This document shows positions 23,903 through 31,198 of a stretch of 39,161 nt of DNA, in pieces. This DNA comes from Candidatus Kerfeldbacteria bacterium (GTDB lineage Bacteria; Patescibacteriota; Patescibacteriia; SBBC01; JACPUP01). The position numbers and the translations under genes are program-made. Position 1 is the first letter of the stretch. Every line of letters begins with the position of its first letter. A model generated the notes under the pieces. It searched no databases. It worked only from the letters and a program-made list of their open reading frames with translations, and had not been told where the DNA came from. The stretch covers positions 1 through 39,161 of the forward strand of contig JACPUP010000068.1 of the NCBI GenBank assembly GCA_016192205.1, in the 5' to 3' direction.

Positions 23903-23945
23903 AGTATAGGGTACACCAAACCGCCCTGAACGTACACGTTCGGGC
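23903..23945 (-). promoter_or_regulatory. -10 box and upstream hairpin for the DUF4352-like gene
   Basis: TATACT (23908-23903) has no good -35 box. Upstream, GCCC-GAACGT (23945-23936) pairs with ACGTTC-A-GGGC (23933-23923) around a 2-nt loop, a near-perfect 10-bp hairpin after the stop codon of the small membrane ORF. It could terminate the upstream transcript or serve as an operator. Confidence 0.4.
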
Positions 23946-23962
23946 CAGCCAGGACGCATCCC

Positions 23963-24115
23963 CTAGTCAACGTCGATGAAGCCTACGCCAAACATGACCA
24001 TGAGCGTGAGGCTGGCAACGGCGAGTGACCCGAACACGGTCGCGAAGAACATCTTCCTCCGGCCGTAGCATCGAACGGTCACCCACGTGAAGGCAACGAT
24101 GAACAAGGGAAGCAT
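23963..24115 (-). CDS. Small two-pass membrane protein, 50 aa
   Basis: A small ORF reads MLPLFIVAFTWVTVRCYGRRKMFFATVFGSLAVASLTLMVMFGVGFIDVD in sense (first helix residues 1-14, basic hairpin CYGRRK at 16-21, second helix 23-46). The two hydrophobic stretches with a positively charged turn are typical of a real small membrane protein. GGAG lies 3-4 nt before ATG 24115. It sits between tRNA-Glu and the DUF4352-like gene on the same strand, so it may be the distal gene of the gap transcript. Function is unknown. Confidence 0.6.
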   Translation of the reverse strand: MLPLFIVAFTWVTVRCYGRRKMFFATVFGSLAVASLTLMVMFGVGFIDVD

Positions 24116-24136
24116 GCTCTCCGGTCAATGATGCAT

Positions 24137-24209
24137 AGCCCCATCGGGATTTGAACCCGAGTTTTCTGGATGAGAACCAGATGTCCTAGACCGGTCTAGA
24201 CGATAGGGC
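24137..24209 (-). tRNA. tRNA-Glu (anticodon CTC)
   Basis: The acceptor stem GCCCTAT pairs with ATGGGGC; the anticodon stem TCTGG/CCAGA encloses loop TTCTCAT with anticodon CTC (GAG codons). The T-arm ACTCGGGTTCAAATCCCGA and D-arm CGTCTAGACCGG...AGGACA match tRNA-Glu. The CCA end is not encoded (TATG follows). It lies downstream of gap and a small membrane gene on the same strand and may be cut from that mRNA. Confidence 0.95.
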
Positions 24210-24225
24210 CTCGCTCCTCCGGGCG

Positions 24226-24264
24226 GGCGTGGCGCACGCCGGGAATACGACTCTAGCAGAGTCG
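24226..24264 (-). other. Two adjacent hairpins between the small membrane gene and tRNA-Glu
   Basis: CGACTCT-AGC-AGAGTCG (24248-24264, 7-bp stem) and GGCGTG-GCG-CACGCC (24226-24240, 6-bp stem) lie in tandem in the 72-nt gap. Neither is followed by a T run on the minus strand, so RNA processing or mRNA 3'-end protection fits better than intrinsic termination. Confidence 0.5.
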
Positions 24265-24281
24265 AGGGTGAGCGACAAGCC

Positions 24282-24464
24282 CTACTCGTGCGCGTGCGCA
24301 GTCGCGATCGCAGCCAGCATACCGAAGATGCCGAGCTGCAGGTAGAAGTCCGAGGTCAGGTAGATATTCGTGCCGTAGACCTCGGTGACGACCGCAAAGA
24401 GCGCCAGCACGAGCCCGAACCAGAAGAACGCCTTGCCGAGGACCTTGTTGGAAAGTGACATCAT
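24282..24464 (-). CDS. Small two-pass membrane protein downstream of gap, 60 aa
   Basis: Two hydrophobic segments (KAFFWFGLVLALFAVVTEVY and FYLQLGIFGMLAAIATA) with a His-rich tail (HAHE). ATG 24464 overlaps the gap stop codon as ATGA, and GGGGGTGAGG lies about 7 nt upstream, so translation is coupled to gap. The longer in-frame reading to 24551 would lie within gap and is rejected. No family recognised. Confidence 0.78.
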   Translation of the reverse strand: MMSLSNKVLGKAFFWFGLVLALFAVVTEVYGTNIYLTSDFYLQLGIFGMLAAIATAHAHE

Positions 24465-25501
24465 GTTCGCCTCACCCCCTTTCGCGTGGTTGATACCGAC
24501 GCAGCACCAATCGAAGCCGCCAGTTCCACCAGGCGGTTGGCGTAGCCCCACTCGTTGTCGTACCAGGCCAAGACGCGGACGAGCGTGCCGTTGACCTGGG
24601 TGGAGAGACCATCAATGATGGCCGAGTGTGGGTTATGGACAATGTCGCTCGACACGAGCGGCAGGTCCGAGTACTCGAGGATGCCCTGGAGCGCTCCGCG
24701 AGCGGCGGCCGCCTGGAACGTGCGGTTGACCTCGTTGGCATCGCGCGGGGCCTTGCGCACGACCGCCACGAAATCCGTGATCGAACCGCAGGGTGTGGGC
24801 ACGCGCAAAGCCAGCCCCTCGAGTTTCCCTTTCAGGTGCGGGATGGTTTTGGTCGTGGCCTGCGTCGCGCCGGTCGTGGTCGGGATAATGTTGAGGGCGG
24901 CGGCCCGGGCCCGGCGCAAATCTTTGTGTTCCAAATCCAAAATGCGCTGGTCATTCGTGTACGAGTGCACGGTCGTCATCATTCCGCGCACGACGCTGTA
25001 GTGCTGGTCAAGCACTGCCACGACAGGCGAAAGTGAGTTCGTCGTACAGCTGGCATTCGACACGACGACATCCGACGGCTGGCACGCCTCCTCATTGACG
25101 CCGCGCACGACGGTGACGTCAGCGTCGTCAGACGGCGCCGAAATGATAACCCGCTTGGCCCCGGCTTTGACGTGGGCCAGGGCATCGGCCTTCTTCGTAA
25201 ACCGGCCGGTGCACTCCAGCACCACATCAATGCGCAACCGCTTCCACGGCAACTTGGCTGGGTCTTTCTCTGACAGCACCCTGACCGTTCGGCGCCCCAC
25301 CCGGATTGCCCCTGTGAGTGCCCGGACGGGTTCTGACAGCTCGCCGTGGACCGAATCATGCTTGAGCAGGTGGGCGCTTGTTGCCGCGTCGCCCAAGTCA
25401 TTGAGCGCGGCAAAAGTGAGGTTCGGCAACGACAACCCCGCCCGCAGCGCCAGGCGCCCGATGCGACCGAACCCGTTAATGGCGATGCGAATTGGTTTCA
25501 T
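24461..25501 (-). CDS. gap: Glyceraldehyde-3-phosphate dehydrogenase, type I
   Basis: This enzyme oxidises glyceraldehyde-3-phosphate with NAD(P) and phosphate to 1,3-bisphosphoglycerate. The NAD-binding start is INGFGRIGRLALRA; the catalytic Cys is in SNASCTTN near residue 150, with the general-base His in TTVHSYTNDQ. The C-terminal part has TTTGATQATTKTIP and WYDNEWGYANR. Length is 346 aa. ATG 25501 overlaps the fba stop as ATGA, so the two are translationally coupled. Confidence 0.97.
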   Translation of the reverse strand: MKPIRIAINGFGRIGRLALRAGLSLPNLTFAALNDLGDAATSAHLLKHDSVHGELSEPVRALTGAIRVGRRTVRVLSEKDPAKLPWKRLRIDVVLECTGRFTKKADALAHVKAGAKRVIISAPSDDADVTVVRGVNEEACQPSDVVVSNASCTTNSLSPVVAVLDQHYSVVRGMMTTVHSYTNDQRILDLEHKDLRRARAAALNIIPTTTGATQATTKTIPHLKGKLEGLALRVPTPCGSITDFVAVVRKAPRDANEVNRTFQAAAARGALQGILEYSDLPLVSSDIVHNPHSAIIDGLSTQVNGTLVRVLAWYDNEWGYANRLVELAASIGAASVSTTRKGVRRT

Positions 25502-26388
25502 AGGTGTTTTGGGAATGCTCGGCCGCGACCTTCAGAGCCGAAGAGGCGGAGTTTGTCGGCCGTCAGAGCTTCCACCGCATCAATGGACGGTTCGAGCAGA
25601 TCGCGCGGGTCGTACTCGTCAGGCAGCTCCCGAGCGGTCTGGCGCAGCTGGTCGGTGAACGCGAGCTCGAGTTCGGTGACGATGTTGATAATCTTGATCC
25701 CGCGACCGATCGCCGCTTCGAGCTGTTCATGTTTCAAAGCCGAGGCGCCGTGGAGGACAAGGGGGATATCGGGGATGGATTCGTGGATGGCGGCCAACCG
25801 GTCCAGATCGAGCGGGGGCGCCCCCTGGCGCATCTTGCCTCTACCGTACACGTTTCCGACGGCAACGGCAAGCGTGTCGATTCCCGTTGCTTTCACGAAC
25901 GCCACGGCTTCGCGTGGGTCGGTCAGGTACCGCTGCCGGTCGGCTGCCGCGGCAAACTCCTCGGCCGTCTTCACGTTCCCAATCTCGCCCTGGGCGAGCG
26001 CGTTGCGCTTGTGCGCGTAGTCCACGGCCTGGCGCGTCAAGATGACGTTCTCATCGAACGGCAAGTCGGATGCGTCAATCATGATGGACGAGAAACCAGC
26101 GTGGATGCACTCGGCGATGGAACGGAAGGACTTCGCGTGGTCGAGGTGGAGCGCAACCGGCACGTTCACCGCGGAGTTCTTCGCGATAGTCTCGACGATG
26201 TGCGTGATGGGTTTCAAACCCGCGTACTCGATGGTCGTTTCGGTCACGGTGATGATGACCGGCGCTTGGACCTCGACCGCGGCCCGGATGATGCCGAGCG
26301 TCATCTCGAGATTGACCGTGTTGAACGCGCCAATGGCGTACTGGTGTTTGGCAGCGTGCTGGAGGAGTTGACGGACCGAGACGAGCAT
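25498..26388 (-). CDS. fba: Class II fructose-bisphosphate aldolase family protein
   Basis: The family cleaves fructose-1,6-bisphosphate using an active-site zinc. The N-terminus is typical (GAFNTVNLEM), with the catalytic Asp and first zinc ligand in HLDHAKSF and the late zinc ligand in LVLHGAS. Phosphate-loop residues are GIKIINIVTELELAF. The middle zinc ligand, His of the G-x-x-HG-x-Y motif, is replaced: residues 178-182 read GNVYG with Tyr181 (codon TAC, 25848-25846). Zinc binding may therefore be altered. Length is 296 aa. It lies between tpiA and gap, which supports a glycolytic role. Confidence 0.9.
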   Translation of the reverse strand: MLVSVRQLLQHAAKHQYAIGAFNTVNLEMTLGIIRAAVEVQAPVIITVTETTIEYAGLKPITHIVETIAKNSAVNVPVALHLDHAKSFRSIAECIHAGFSSIMIDASDLPFDENVILTRQAVDYAHKRNALAQGEIGNVKTAEEFAAAADRQRYLTDPREAVAFVKATGIDTLAVAVGNVYGRGKMRQGAPPLDLDRLAAIHESIPDIPLVLHGASALKHEQLEAAIGRGIKIINIVTELELAFTDQLRQTARELPDEYDPRDLLEPSIDAVEALTADKLRLFGSEGRGRAFPKHL

Positions 26389-26391
26389 ACG

Positions 26392-27105
26392 TTAGAGGAG
26401 GGCCACGAGTGAACGCGCGCGGAGCGACGCCTGGCCGACCAGGCCGCCGCGGAAGTGGACGCCGTCGAGGAACGACGCCGCATTCCGCTGGACCACGCTG
26501 CCGCCGTAGATGAGCGGCTGCGACCGACCGCCAAGCGTGCGCCAGATGACGCGCGCCATGCGGAACGCTTCAGCCGGGGCAATGGGACCGCCGGGCGAAA
26601 TGGCCCAGACGGGCTCATAGGTCACGAGAACGTTTCGGCGCTGGGCAGGCGAAACACGTTCCAGCGCGCTCCGCAGCTGCTGTTGGACCACGCGGACCGC
26701 TCGGCCGGCCTTCCGGTCTGCCCAGCGTTCGCCAATGCACAGGACTGGCGTGAGACGAGCGCCCAGCGCCGTTTTCACCTTGGCGTTGACCTGTGCGTCG
26801 GTCTCGCCCAGGGCCCGGCGGTCCGAATGCCCGACAATCACGTACTGGCAGCCATAGGCCTTGAGGTCGCGAGCTGAAACGTCACCGGTGTACGGACCTT
26901 TGAGCGACGGTGACAAGTCTTGGCCGCCCAGGGCAATGGGCGAGCCGTGGAGGACGCGGCTGACTGCGCCAATGGCCGTGGCGGACGGACAGAGCACCAG
27001 CCTTGACCGACGCGGCAATCGAGAATGCCGCAGCATCAATGCCACGTGCACGGCTTGGCTGACCGTGAGCTGCATTTTCCAGTTGGCGATGATGAGCCGC
27101 TGCAT
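26392..27105 (-). CDS. tpiA: Triosephosphate isomerase
   Basis: This enzyme interconverts dihydroxyacetone phosphate and glyceraldehyde-3-phosphate. Catalytic Lys and Asn are in IIANWKM (near residue 10), the electrophilic His in VGHSDRR, and the catalytic Glu in VTYEPVWAI. The phosphate loop YGGSV and end LVGQASL are intact. Loop 6 reads ISPGGPIAP instead of the usual IGTGKTA, so the closing lid differs. ATG 27105 is chosen: it gives MQRLIIANWKM, the usual distance, and the 14 extra upstream residues would overlap the preceding gene. Length is 237 aa. Confidence 0.95.
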   Translation of the reverse strand: MQRLIIANWKMQLTVSQAVHVALMLRHSRLPRRSRLVLCPSATAIGAVSRVLHGSPIALGGQDLSPSLKGPYTGDVSARDLKAYGCQYVIVGHSDRRALGETDAQVNAKVKTALGARLTPVLCIGERWADRKAGRAVRVVQQQLRSALERVSPAQRRNVLVTYEPVWAISPGGPIAPAEAFRMARVIWRTLGGRSQPLIYGGSVVQRNAASFLDGVHFRGGLVGQASLRARSLVALL

Positions 27106-27106
27106 A

Positions 27107-27601
27107 TTAGAAGACGCGTTGGAGGCCGACGGTCGCCGCACCAACAATAATGCCGGCCGCGGCTACGCCCACGACCAGCGCCGGGATGCTCACGCGCCGC
27201 GACACGCCAAACAGAAACGCGGCCACGGAGCCGGTCCACGCGCCCGTGACCGGCAGCGGGATGGCGACGAACGTGGCGAGTGCCAGGAATTGGCCATAGC
27301 GCGCAAAGTGGTGTTCACTTTTTCGCCGAGTCCGGGCCAACAGCCAAGAGAAAAAGCGTTGCATGGCGCTTGAGTGCACGGACAGCCGATGCGACAGCGG
27401 TCCAAGCGCATAGAGAAGGATCACGGCCGGGATCATGTTCCCAACGAGTGATAAGAGGTAGGCGCTCCAAAACGGGAGGTCGTACACGGTGAGCGCAATC
27501 GGCAAGGCCAGCCGCAGTTCGGCGATCGGGAGCATGGCGATGAGCACAGTCGCCAGTGCCGGCGGAATGCCGCTGAAGAAGGTCGCGAGCGCTTCACTCA
27601 T
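27107..27601 (-). CDS. Small multi-drug export/PF06695-family membrane protein
   Basis: About four transmembrane segments can be seen (ALATVLIAMLPIAELRLALPIAL, FWSAYLLSLVGNMIPAVILLY, FLALATFVAIPLPVTGAWTGSVAAFLFGV, and VVGVAAAGIIVGAATVG). The motifs PIAELRLALPIA and FVAIPLPVTGAWTGS match the COG2426 'small multi-drug export' family, whose true substrate is poorly known. ATG 27601 overlaps the scpB stop by 8 nt. Length is 164 aa. It is followed 1 nt later by tpiA. Confidence 0.88.
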   Translation of the reverse strand: MSEALATFFSGIPPALATVLIAMLPIAELRLALPIALTVYDLPFWSAYLLSLVGNMIPAVILLYALGPLSHRLSVHSSAMQRFFSWLLARTRRKSEHHFARYGQFLALATFVAIPLPVTGAWTGSVAAFLFGVSRRVSIPALVVGVAAAGIIVGAATVGLQRVF

Positions 27602-28202
27602 GGCGCTGCCCCTCCTCAGCGGTCGGCACCTCCTGCGCCCTTGCTTCATCGACCGGTACCCGCTCCTCGACCTGGGCCAGGAGTTCCTGGAGATTCTCGT
27701 CATTGCGCAACTGCTCGTAGTCCGGCAATTCTTCAGTGCTCCGGAGTCCCAGGAACCGGAGGAAATCAAAGGTGATGTGGTAGCGCGTCACCAGCGCCTC
27801 TTTGTCTTCTTCGGCTTCGACGAGACCTTTAATCATCAGATGGCGCAGGATGAGCGCGCAGTTCACCCCGCGGATGTGGTCGAGTTCGGCTTTGGTGATG
27901 GGTCCACGGTACGCAATAATGGTGAGCGTCTCAATGGCCGGGTCGGTCAGCTCACCGGACTGCTCGTCCTTCAAAAACGCGGCCACGGTCTTGGCGGCCA
28001 ACGGACTCGTGACCATCTGTACTTGCTGGCCGTGCTGCTGGATTTGAATCCCCTTCTCGTCGCGGTTGTACTCGGACTTCAACTCCGCCAGCACCTGCTG
28101 CACCGCCTCGACTGGCGCGTCGGCGAGTCCGGCCAGTTTCTTGATGGACAACGGCTTGGCCGCAGCGAACAGGAGGCTCTCGACATTCCGGCGGACGCTC
28201 AT
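27594..28202 (-). CDS. scpB: Segregation and condensation protein B
   Basis: ScpB works with ScpA and SMC in chromosome condensation. Two winged-helix domains are present: residues 1-80 (ESLLFAAAKPLSIKKLA) and 85-165 with ETLTIIAYRGPITKAELDHIRGVNC, LMIKGLVE and YHITFDFLRFLGLRSTEELP. The C-terminal tail is acidic. Length 202 aa is typical. The ATG overlaps the scpA stop (ATGA). No smc gene is in the window. Confidence 0.95.
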   Translation of the reverse strand: MSVRRNVESLLFAAAKPLSIKKLAGLADAPVEAVQQVLAELKSEYNRDEKGIQIQQHGQQVQMVTSPLAAKTVAAFLKDEQSGELTDPAIETLTIIAYRGPITKAELDHIRGVNCALILRHLMIKGLVEAEEDKEALVTRYHITFDFLRFLGLRSTEELPDYEQLRNDENLQELLAQVEERVPVDEARAQEVPTAEEGQRHE

Positions 28203-28909
28203 ACGGACTCCCCGTCAGCCTCGGCTCGGACAATCGCAATCTCTTGGAACATCCCGTCTTGGACCACGGCAATCGTCCGCTGCTTCACGAGCTCCAGCAA
28301 GGCCAGGAAGGTGACGATGACGTCCACTTTGGAGCGGGATTCGTCCAGCAAGCGGGAAAAATTGAGCGACGTCTCGGCGAGCACCCGCTCGCGAATGGCG
28401 CGGATCTTTTCTTGGAGGTTCAAGGTGCGGACAATGATTTCCCGGGGCAACCGGATGACTGGCTCGAGGCGGTTGAGCACGGTTTGGAACGTCTCGTGGA
28501 GCATCGAGACTTCCAGGCGCGTCGGCGGCGTGAACACGGGCAGCGGCGGCAGCTGTTGGCGGGGGTAGAGCACGCGCTTTTTCCGGAGGAGCTTCCGGAG
28601 CGCCTTGGCCGCGTCGAAGTACACCTTGTACATTTTCAACTGCCGCTCGAGGTCGCGGCTGTCGTCGTCCTCCGCCGCTTCCAAATACGGCAACAGCACG
28701 CGCGACTTGATGAGGATGAGCTTGGCCGCGACCACGAGGAAATCCGCCAGTTCCTCGGGGTTCTTCTGTCCGACCTGCTGGAGGCTGACGATGAACTGCT
28801 CGGCGACCTGCGCGAGCGAGACGTCCGTAATGTCGAGCTTCTCGGCTTCGATCAGCTCGAGGAGGAGGTCGAGCGGCCCTTCAAACTTTTCAACGCGGAT
28901 GGTGAGCAC
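28199..28909 (-). CDS. scpA: Segregation and condensation protein A
   Basis: This is the kleisin subunit of the SMC-ScpAB condensin. The N-terminal SMC-head-binding part has FEGPLDLLLELIEAEKLDI, then EELADFLVVAAKLILIKSRVLLP, and the C-terminal winged helix ends in TFLALLELVKQRTIAVVQ. I chose GTG 28909 because it gives MLTIRVEKFEGPLDLL, matching the usual ScpA N-terminus. The alternative TTG 28957 would overlap the ybaK-like gene by about 68 nt and add only a basic Lys/Arg-rich stretch. With GTG the overlap is 20 nt. Length is 236 aa. Confidence 0.92.
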   Translation of the reverse strand: MLTIRVEKFEGPLDLLLELIEAEKLDITDVSLAQVAEQFIVSLQQVGQKNPEELADFLVVAAKLILIKSRVLLPYLEAAEDDDSRDLERQLKMYKVYFDAAKALRKLLRKKRVLYPRQQLPPLPVFTPPTRLEVSMLHETFQTVLNRLEPVIRLPREIIVRTLNLQEKIRAIRERVLAETSLNFSRLLDESRSKVDVIVTFLALLELVKQRTIAVVQDGMFQEIAIVRAEADGESV

Positions 28910-29450
28910 TGGTTTGGTTTTCGTTCCTTTCTTTTTTTCGTTTCGGTTTCTCGGCAATCGCGCCGGTGACCGGCTGTTCCGACCGTTCGAAATCTTTGAC
29001 TTTCAGGCGCAGCGAGTGCGTGAACGAGCCGGCCCCGAACAGCGCATGACCAACCTTCCGGAGGCCGGCGTCCATCACGACCTTGAGCCGGTGGTGGCCG
29101 CCGAACGGCGTCTGCGCACCAGCTTCACCTTTCGTGGCCTGTGCCACCTCTTTCTCGGACGCGATGGTGACCTTTTTCGCGCCGAGCAGTTTTTTCACCT
29201 TGGCCAGGTCAACGCGCACATGGGCCGGCAGGACCGCGAGAACGTGATGGATGCCTTTCTGTTCCTGGGGATCATCCGACAGTTTTTTCGGCTCATGCAC
29301 CTTTAAGACGAGCGTCTTCGCCACAGCCTGCAGTTTCTCCTTGGTCGTTTGCGCCAAATCATAGGCCGTGTAGATGGTCTTGTGCTCCACCACGTCAAAC
29401 TTGAGCTTCTGCTTTTTCAAGTAGCGCTGGAGTTGGGCTGGGATGCTCAT
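28890..29450 (-). CDS. ybaK: YbaK/EbsC-type aminoacyl-tRNA editing domain protein
   Basis: This family hydrolyses mischarged tRNA, usually Cys- or Ala-tRNA(Pro). The YbaK fold is seen from YLKKQKLKFDVVEHKTIYTAYDLAQ through KTLVLKV, VLAVLPAHVRVDLAKVKKLLG to GEAGAQTPFG, where TPFG is the substrate-pocket loop. A C-terminal basic tail (EKPKRKKERNENQ) overlaps the start of scpA. Length 186 aa is a little long because of the tail. ATG 29450 overlaps the stop of the winged-helix gene (ATGA). Substrate specificity cannot be assigned. Confidence 0.88.
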   Translation of the reverse strand: MSIPAQLQRYLKKQKLKFDVVEHKTIYTAYDLAQTTKEKLQAVAKTLVLKVHEPKKLSDDPQEQKGIHHVLAVLPAHVRVDLAKVKKLLGAKKVTIASEKEVAQATKGEAGAQTPFGGHHRLKVVMDAGLRKVGHALFGAGSFTHSLRLKVKDFERSEQPVTGAIAEKPKRKKERNENQTSAHHPR

Positions 29451-29761
29451 AGGGATTTGGCGCGTTTGGTATTGAAGGCGAACTGTTGCTGTTGGCCGAG
29501 GAGGGCCCGGGCAGTGCGCCGGCCTTTGGCGGTCAGCCGCACCTCATCAATGAACCACTTGTGCGGCGTGCGCCGGCCAAAGCCGACCAGGAGCTCTTTG
29601 TCGATGAGCCGCTCGAGTGAGCGGGTGATGACATTATCTGGGTCTTTGGGTTTAACCTTAGCCTGGTTGTAAAAGGCCTTGAACTGGCGGCGCGGGCAGC
29701 GCTGGCGCGGACTGCCATGGGTCTCCGTCAGGATGTACCGCTGGAGCCGGGAGAGCGTCAT
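29447..29761 (-). CDS. Winged-helix-like DNA-binding protein, 104 aa
   Basis: The small basic protein begins with helical SRLQRYILTETHG and a Cys/Arg segment, followed by a winged-helix-like part: DNVITRSLERLIDKELLVGF, then the wing RTPHKWFIDEVRLTAKGRRTAR. It resembles PadR/MarR-like or replication-initiator winged helices, but no family is certain. ATG 29761 is chosen; the GTG 29773 lies inside the predicted -10 region. As the first gene of the ybaK-scpA-scpB-tpiA-fba-gap transcript it could be an autoregulator, which is inference. Confidence 0.75.
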   Translation of the reverse strand: MTLSRLQRYILTETHGSPRQRCPRRQFKAFYNQAKVKPKDPDNVITRSLERLIDKELLVGFGRRTPHKWFIDEVRLTAKGRRTARALLGQQQQFAFNTKRAKSL

Positions 29762-29771
29762 ACCCAGCCTC

Positions 29772-29777
29772 ACTATA
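29772..29777 (-). promoter_or_regulatory. -10 box for the winged-helix/scpAB/glycolysis operon
   Basis: TATAGT lies 10 nt upstream of ATG 29761, in the same place as the -10 boxes of dnaX, cysS and dnaB. No convincing -35 box is found at 16-18 nt. A short leader of about 3 nt is predicted. Confidence 0.5.
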
Positions 29778-29815
29778 CCACAAATCGGGAAGAAACGGAA
29801 GATACAGTGTATTCT

Positions 29816-31198
29816 CTACTTCTTCACTTGGATGTGGACGTCCTTCAGTTGCTCGTCTGAAAGTTCGCTGGGTGCGCCGAGCATCAGGTCTTTGGCGTCG
29901 GTGGTTTTCGGGAAGGCCATGACCTCGCGGATGTTGGGCTCGTTTTCCAAGACCATCATGAGCCGGTCGAGCCCGGGCGCAATGCCGCCGTGGGGCGGAG
30001 CGCCGTAGGTGAGCGCCTTGAGAAACGCGCCGAACTTCTCCTCGATTTGGGCCTCGGAGTTTCCGAGCAGGGAAAAAATCTTACGTTGAAGTTTGGCCTC
30101 GTGATTGCGGATGCTGCCGGAGGCCAGCTCGACGCCGTTGAGGACAAGGTCATATTGGAAACTTCGCGCTTGCAGCGGATCGGTGTCGAGCAGCGGTATA
30201 TCCTCGTCGTGCGGTCGCGTGAACGGGTTGTGCGCGAACGTGAGTTTACCGTCAGCAGCCTGCTCGAAGAGCGGAAAGTCTGTGATCCAGCAGAACGCGA
30301 GCTCGTCGGCGTTCTCCGAGTCCTTCCGCAGATCGGGCCGGTCGGTCTTGAACTTCTTCATCACCTCGTCATAGCTCATTCGCGGCCAGGGTGCCTGCGC
30401 GATGCGTTTGCCAGGATAGACTTCCGTGAGCATGGCGGTGAGCAGTTCTTCCATCAGCTGCCAAACGTCCGCGGGTTCGACGAACGACATCTCGAGGTCG
30501 AGCTGCGTGTGCTCGGGTTGGCGGTCGCCGCGTTCGTCCTCGTCGCGGTAGCAGCGGGCAAATTGATAGTACTTTTCGAAGCCGGCGACCATGAGGAGTT
30601 GCTTGAACGTCTGCGGCGCTTGCGGCAGCGAGTAGAACTTGCCGGGGTAGAGCCGCGACGGTACCACGTACTCGCGCGCGCCCTCGGGACTGTCTTTAGT
30701 GAGCACCGGCGTTTCGATCTCGACGAACCCGCGACTATCCAGCCACTGCCGGCAAAAGTGTGCCACGCGTGAGCGGTTGCGCAGATTTTTCTGCAAGCGG
30801 TTGCTGCGGAGGTCAAGGTAGCGGTACTCGAGCCGGAGCTCCTCTTTGACGTCTTTCGTGTCGGCGTCCACCTCGAACGGTGGGGTCTCGGACGCATTCA
30901 AGATGGTGAGCTGCTCGGCGACGAGCTCGACCTCGCCCGTTGGCAGGTTCGGGTTCTTCTTCTTCCGTTCCACCACGTTTCCGGACACGGCGATAACGAA
31001 CTCGGCCCGGAGTTGGTCAGCCGTCGTGTGCGCTTGTGGAAAGTCCGGGGAAAAAACCACTTGGACAATGCCGCTGCCGTCTCGCAGGTCAATGAAGATG
31101 AGCTTGCCGAGGTTGCGGCGCACGTGCACCCAGCCCTTGAGCGTCACGGTTTTGCCGACAGCGTTGGTCGTCTCGATGGCGAGTGTTCGGTTGCTCAT
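29816..31198 (-). CDS. aspS: Aspartyl-tRNA synthetase, bacterial type without GAD domain
   Basis: This class II synthetase charges tRNA-Asp. The N-terminal OB-fold anticodon domain has GWVHVRRNLGKLIFIDLRDGSG. The catalytic core has LEYRYLDLRSNRLQKNLR, GAREYVVPSR, motif 2 FARCYRDEDERGDRQPEHTQ and motif 3 GGIAPGLDRLMMVL. The GAD insertion (about 130 aa between motif 2 and motif 3 in bacterial enzymes) is absent, so length is 460 aa instead of about 590. Leu in RRNLG and Lys near position 83 resemble discriminating enzymes. The ATG overlaps the asnS stop (ATGA). The longer reading to 31369 is rejected. Confidence 0.95.
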   Translation of the reverse strand: MSNRTLAIETTNAVGKTVTLKGWVHVRRNLGKLIFIDLRDGSGIVQVVFSPDFPQAHTTADQLRAEFVIAVSGNVVERKKKNPNLPTGEVELVAEQLTILNASETPPFEVDADTKDVKEELRLEYRYLDLRSNRLQKNLRNRSRVAHFCRQWLDSRGFVEIETPVLTKDSPEGAREYVVPSRLYPGKFYSLPQAPQTFKQLLMVAGFEKYYQFARCYRDEDERGDRQPEHTQLDLEMSFVEPADVWQLMEELLTAMLTEVYPGKRIAQAPWPRMSYDEVMKKFKTDRPDLRKDSENADELAFCWITDFPLFEQAADGKLTFAHNPFTRPHDEDIPLLDTDPLQARSFQYDLVLNGVELASGSIRNHEAKLQRKIFSLLGNSEAQIEEKFGAFLKALTYGAPPHGGIAPGLDRLMMVLENEPNIREVMAFPKTTDAKDLMLGAPSELSDEQLKDVHIQVKK

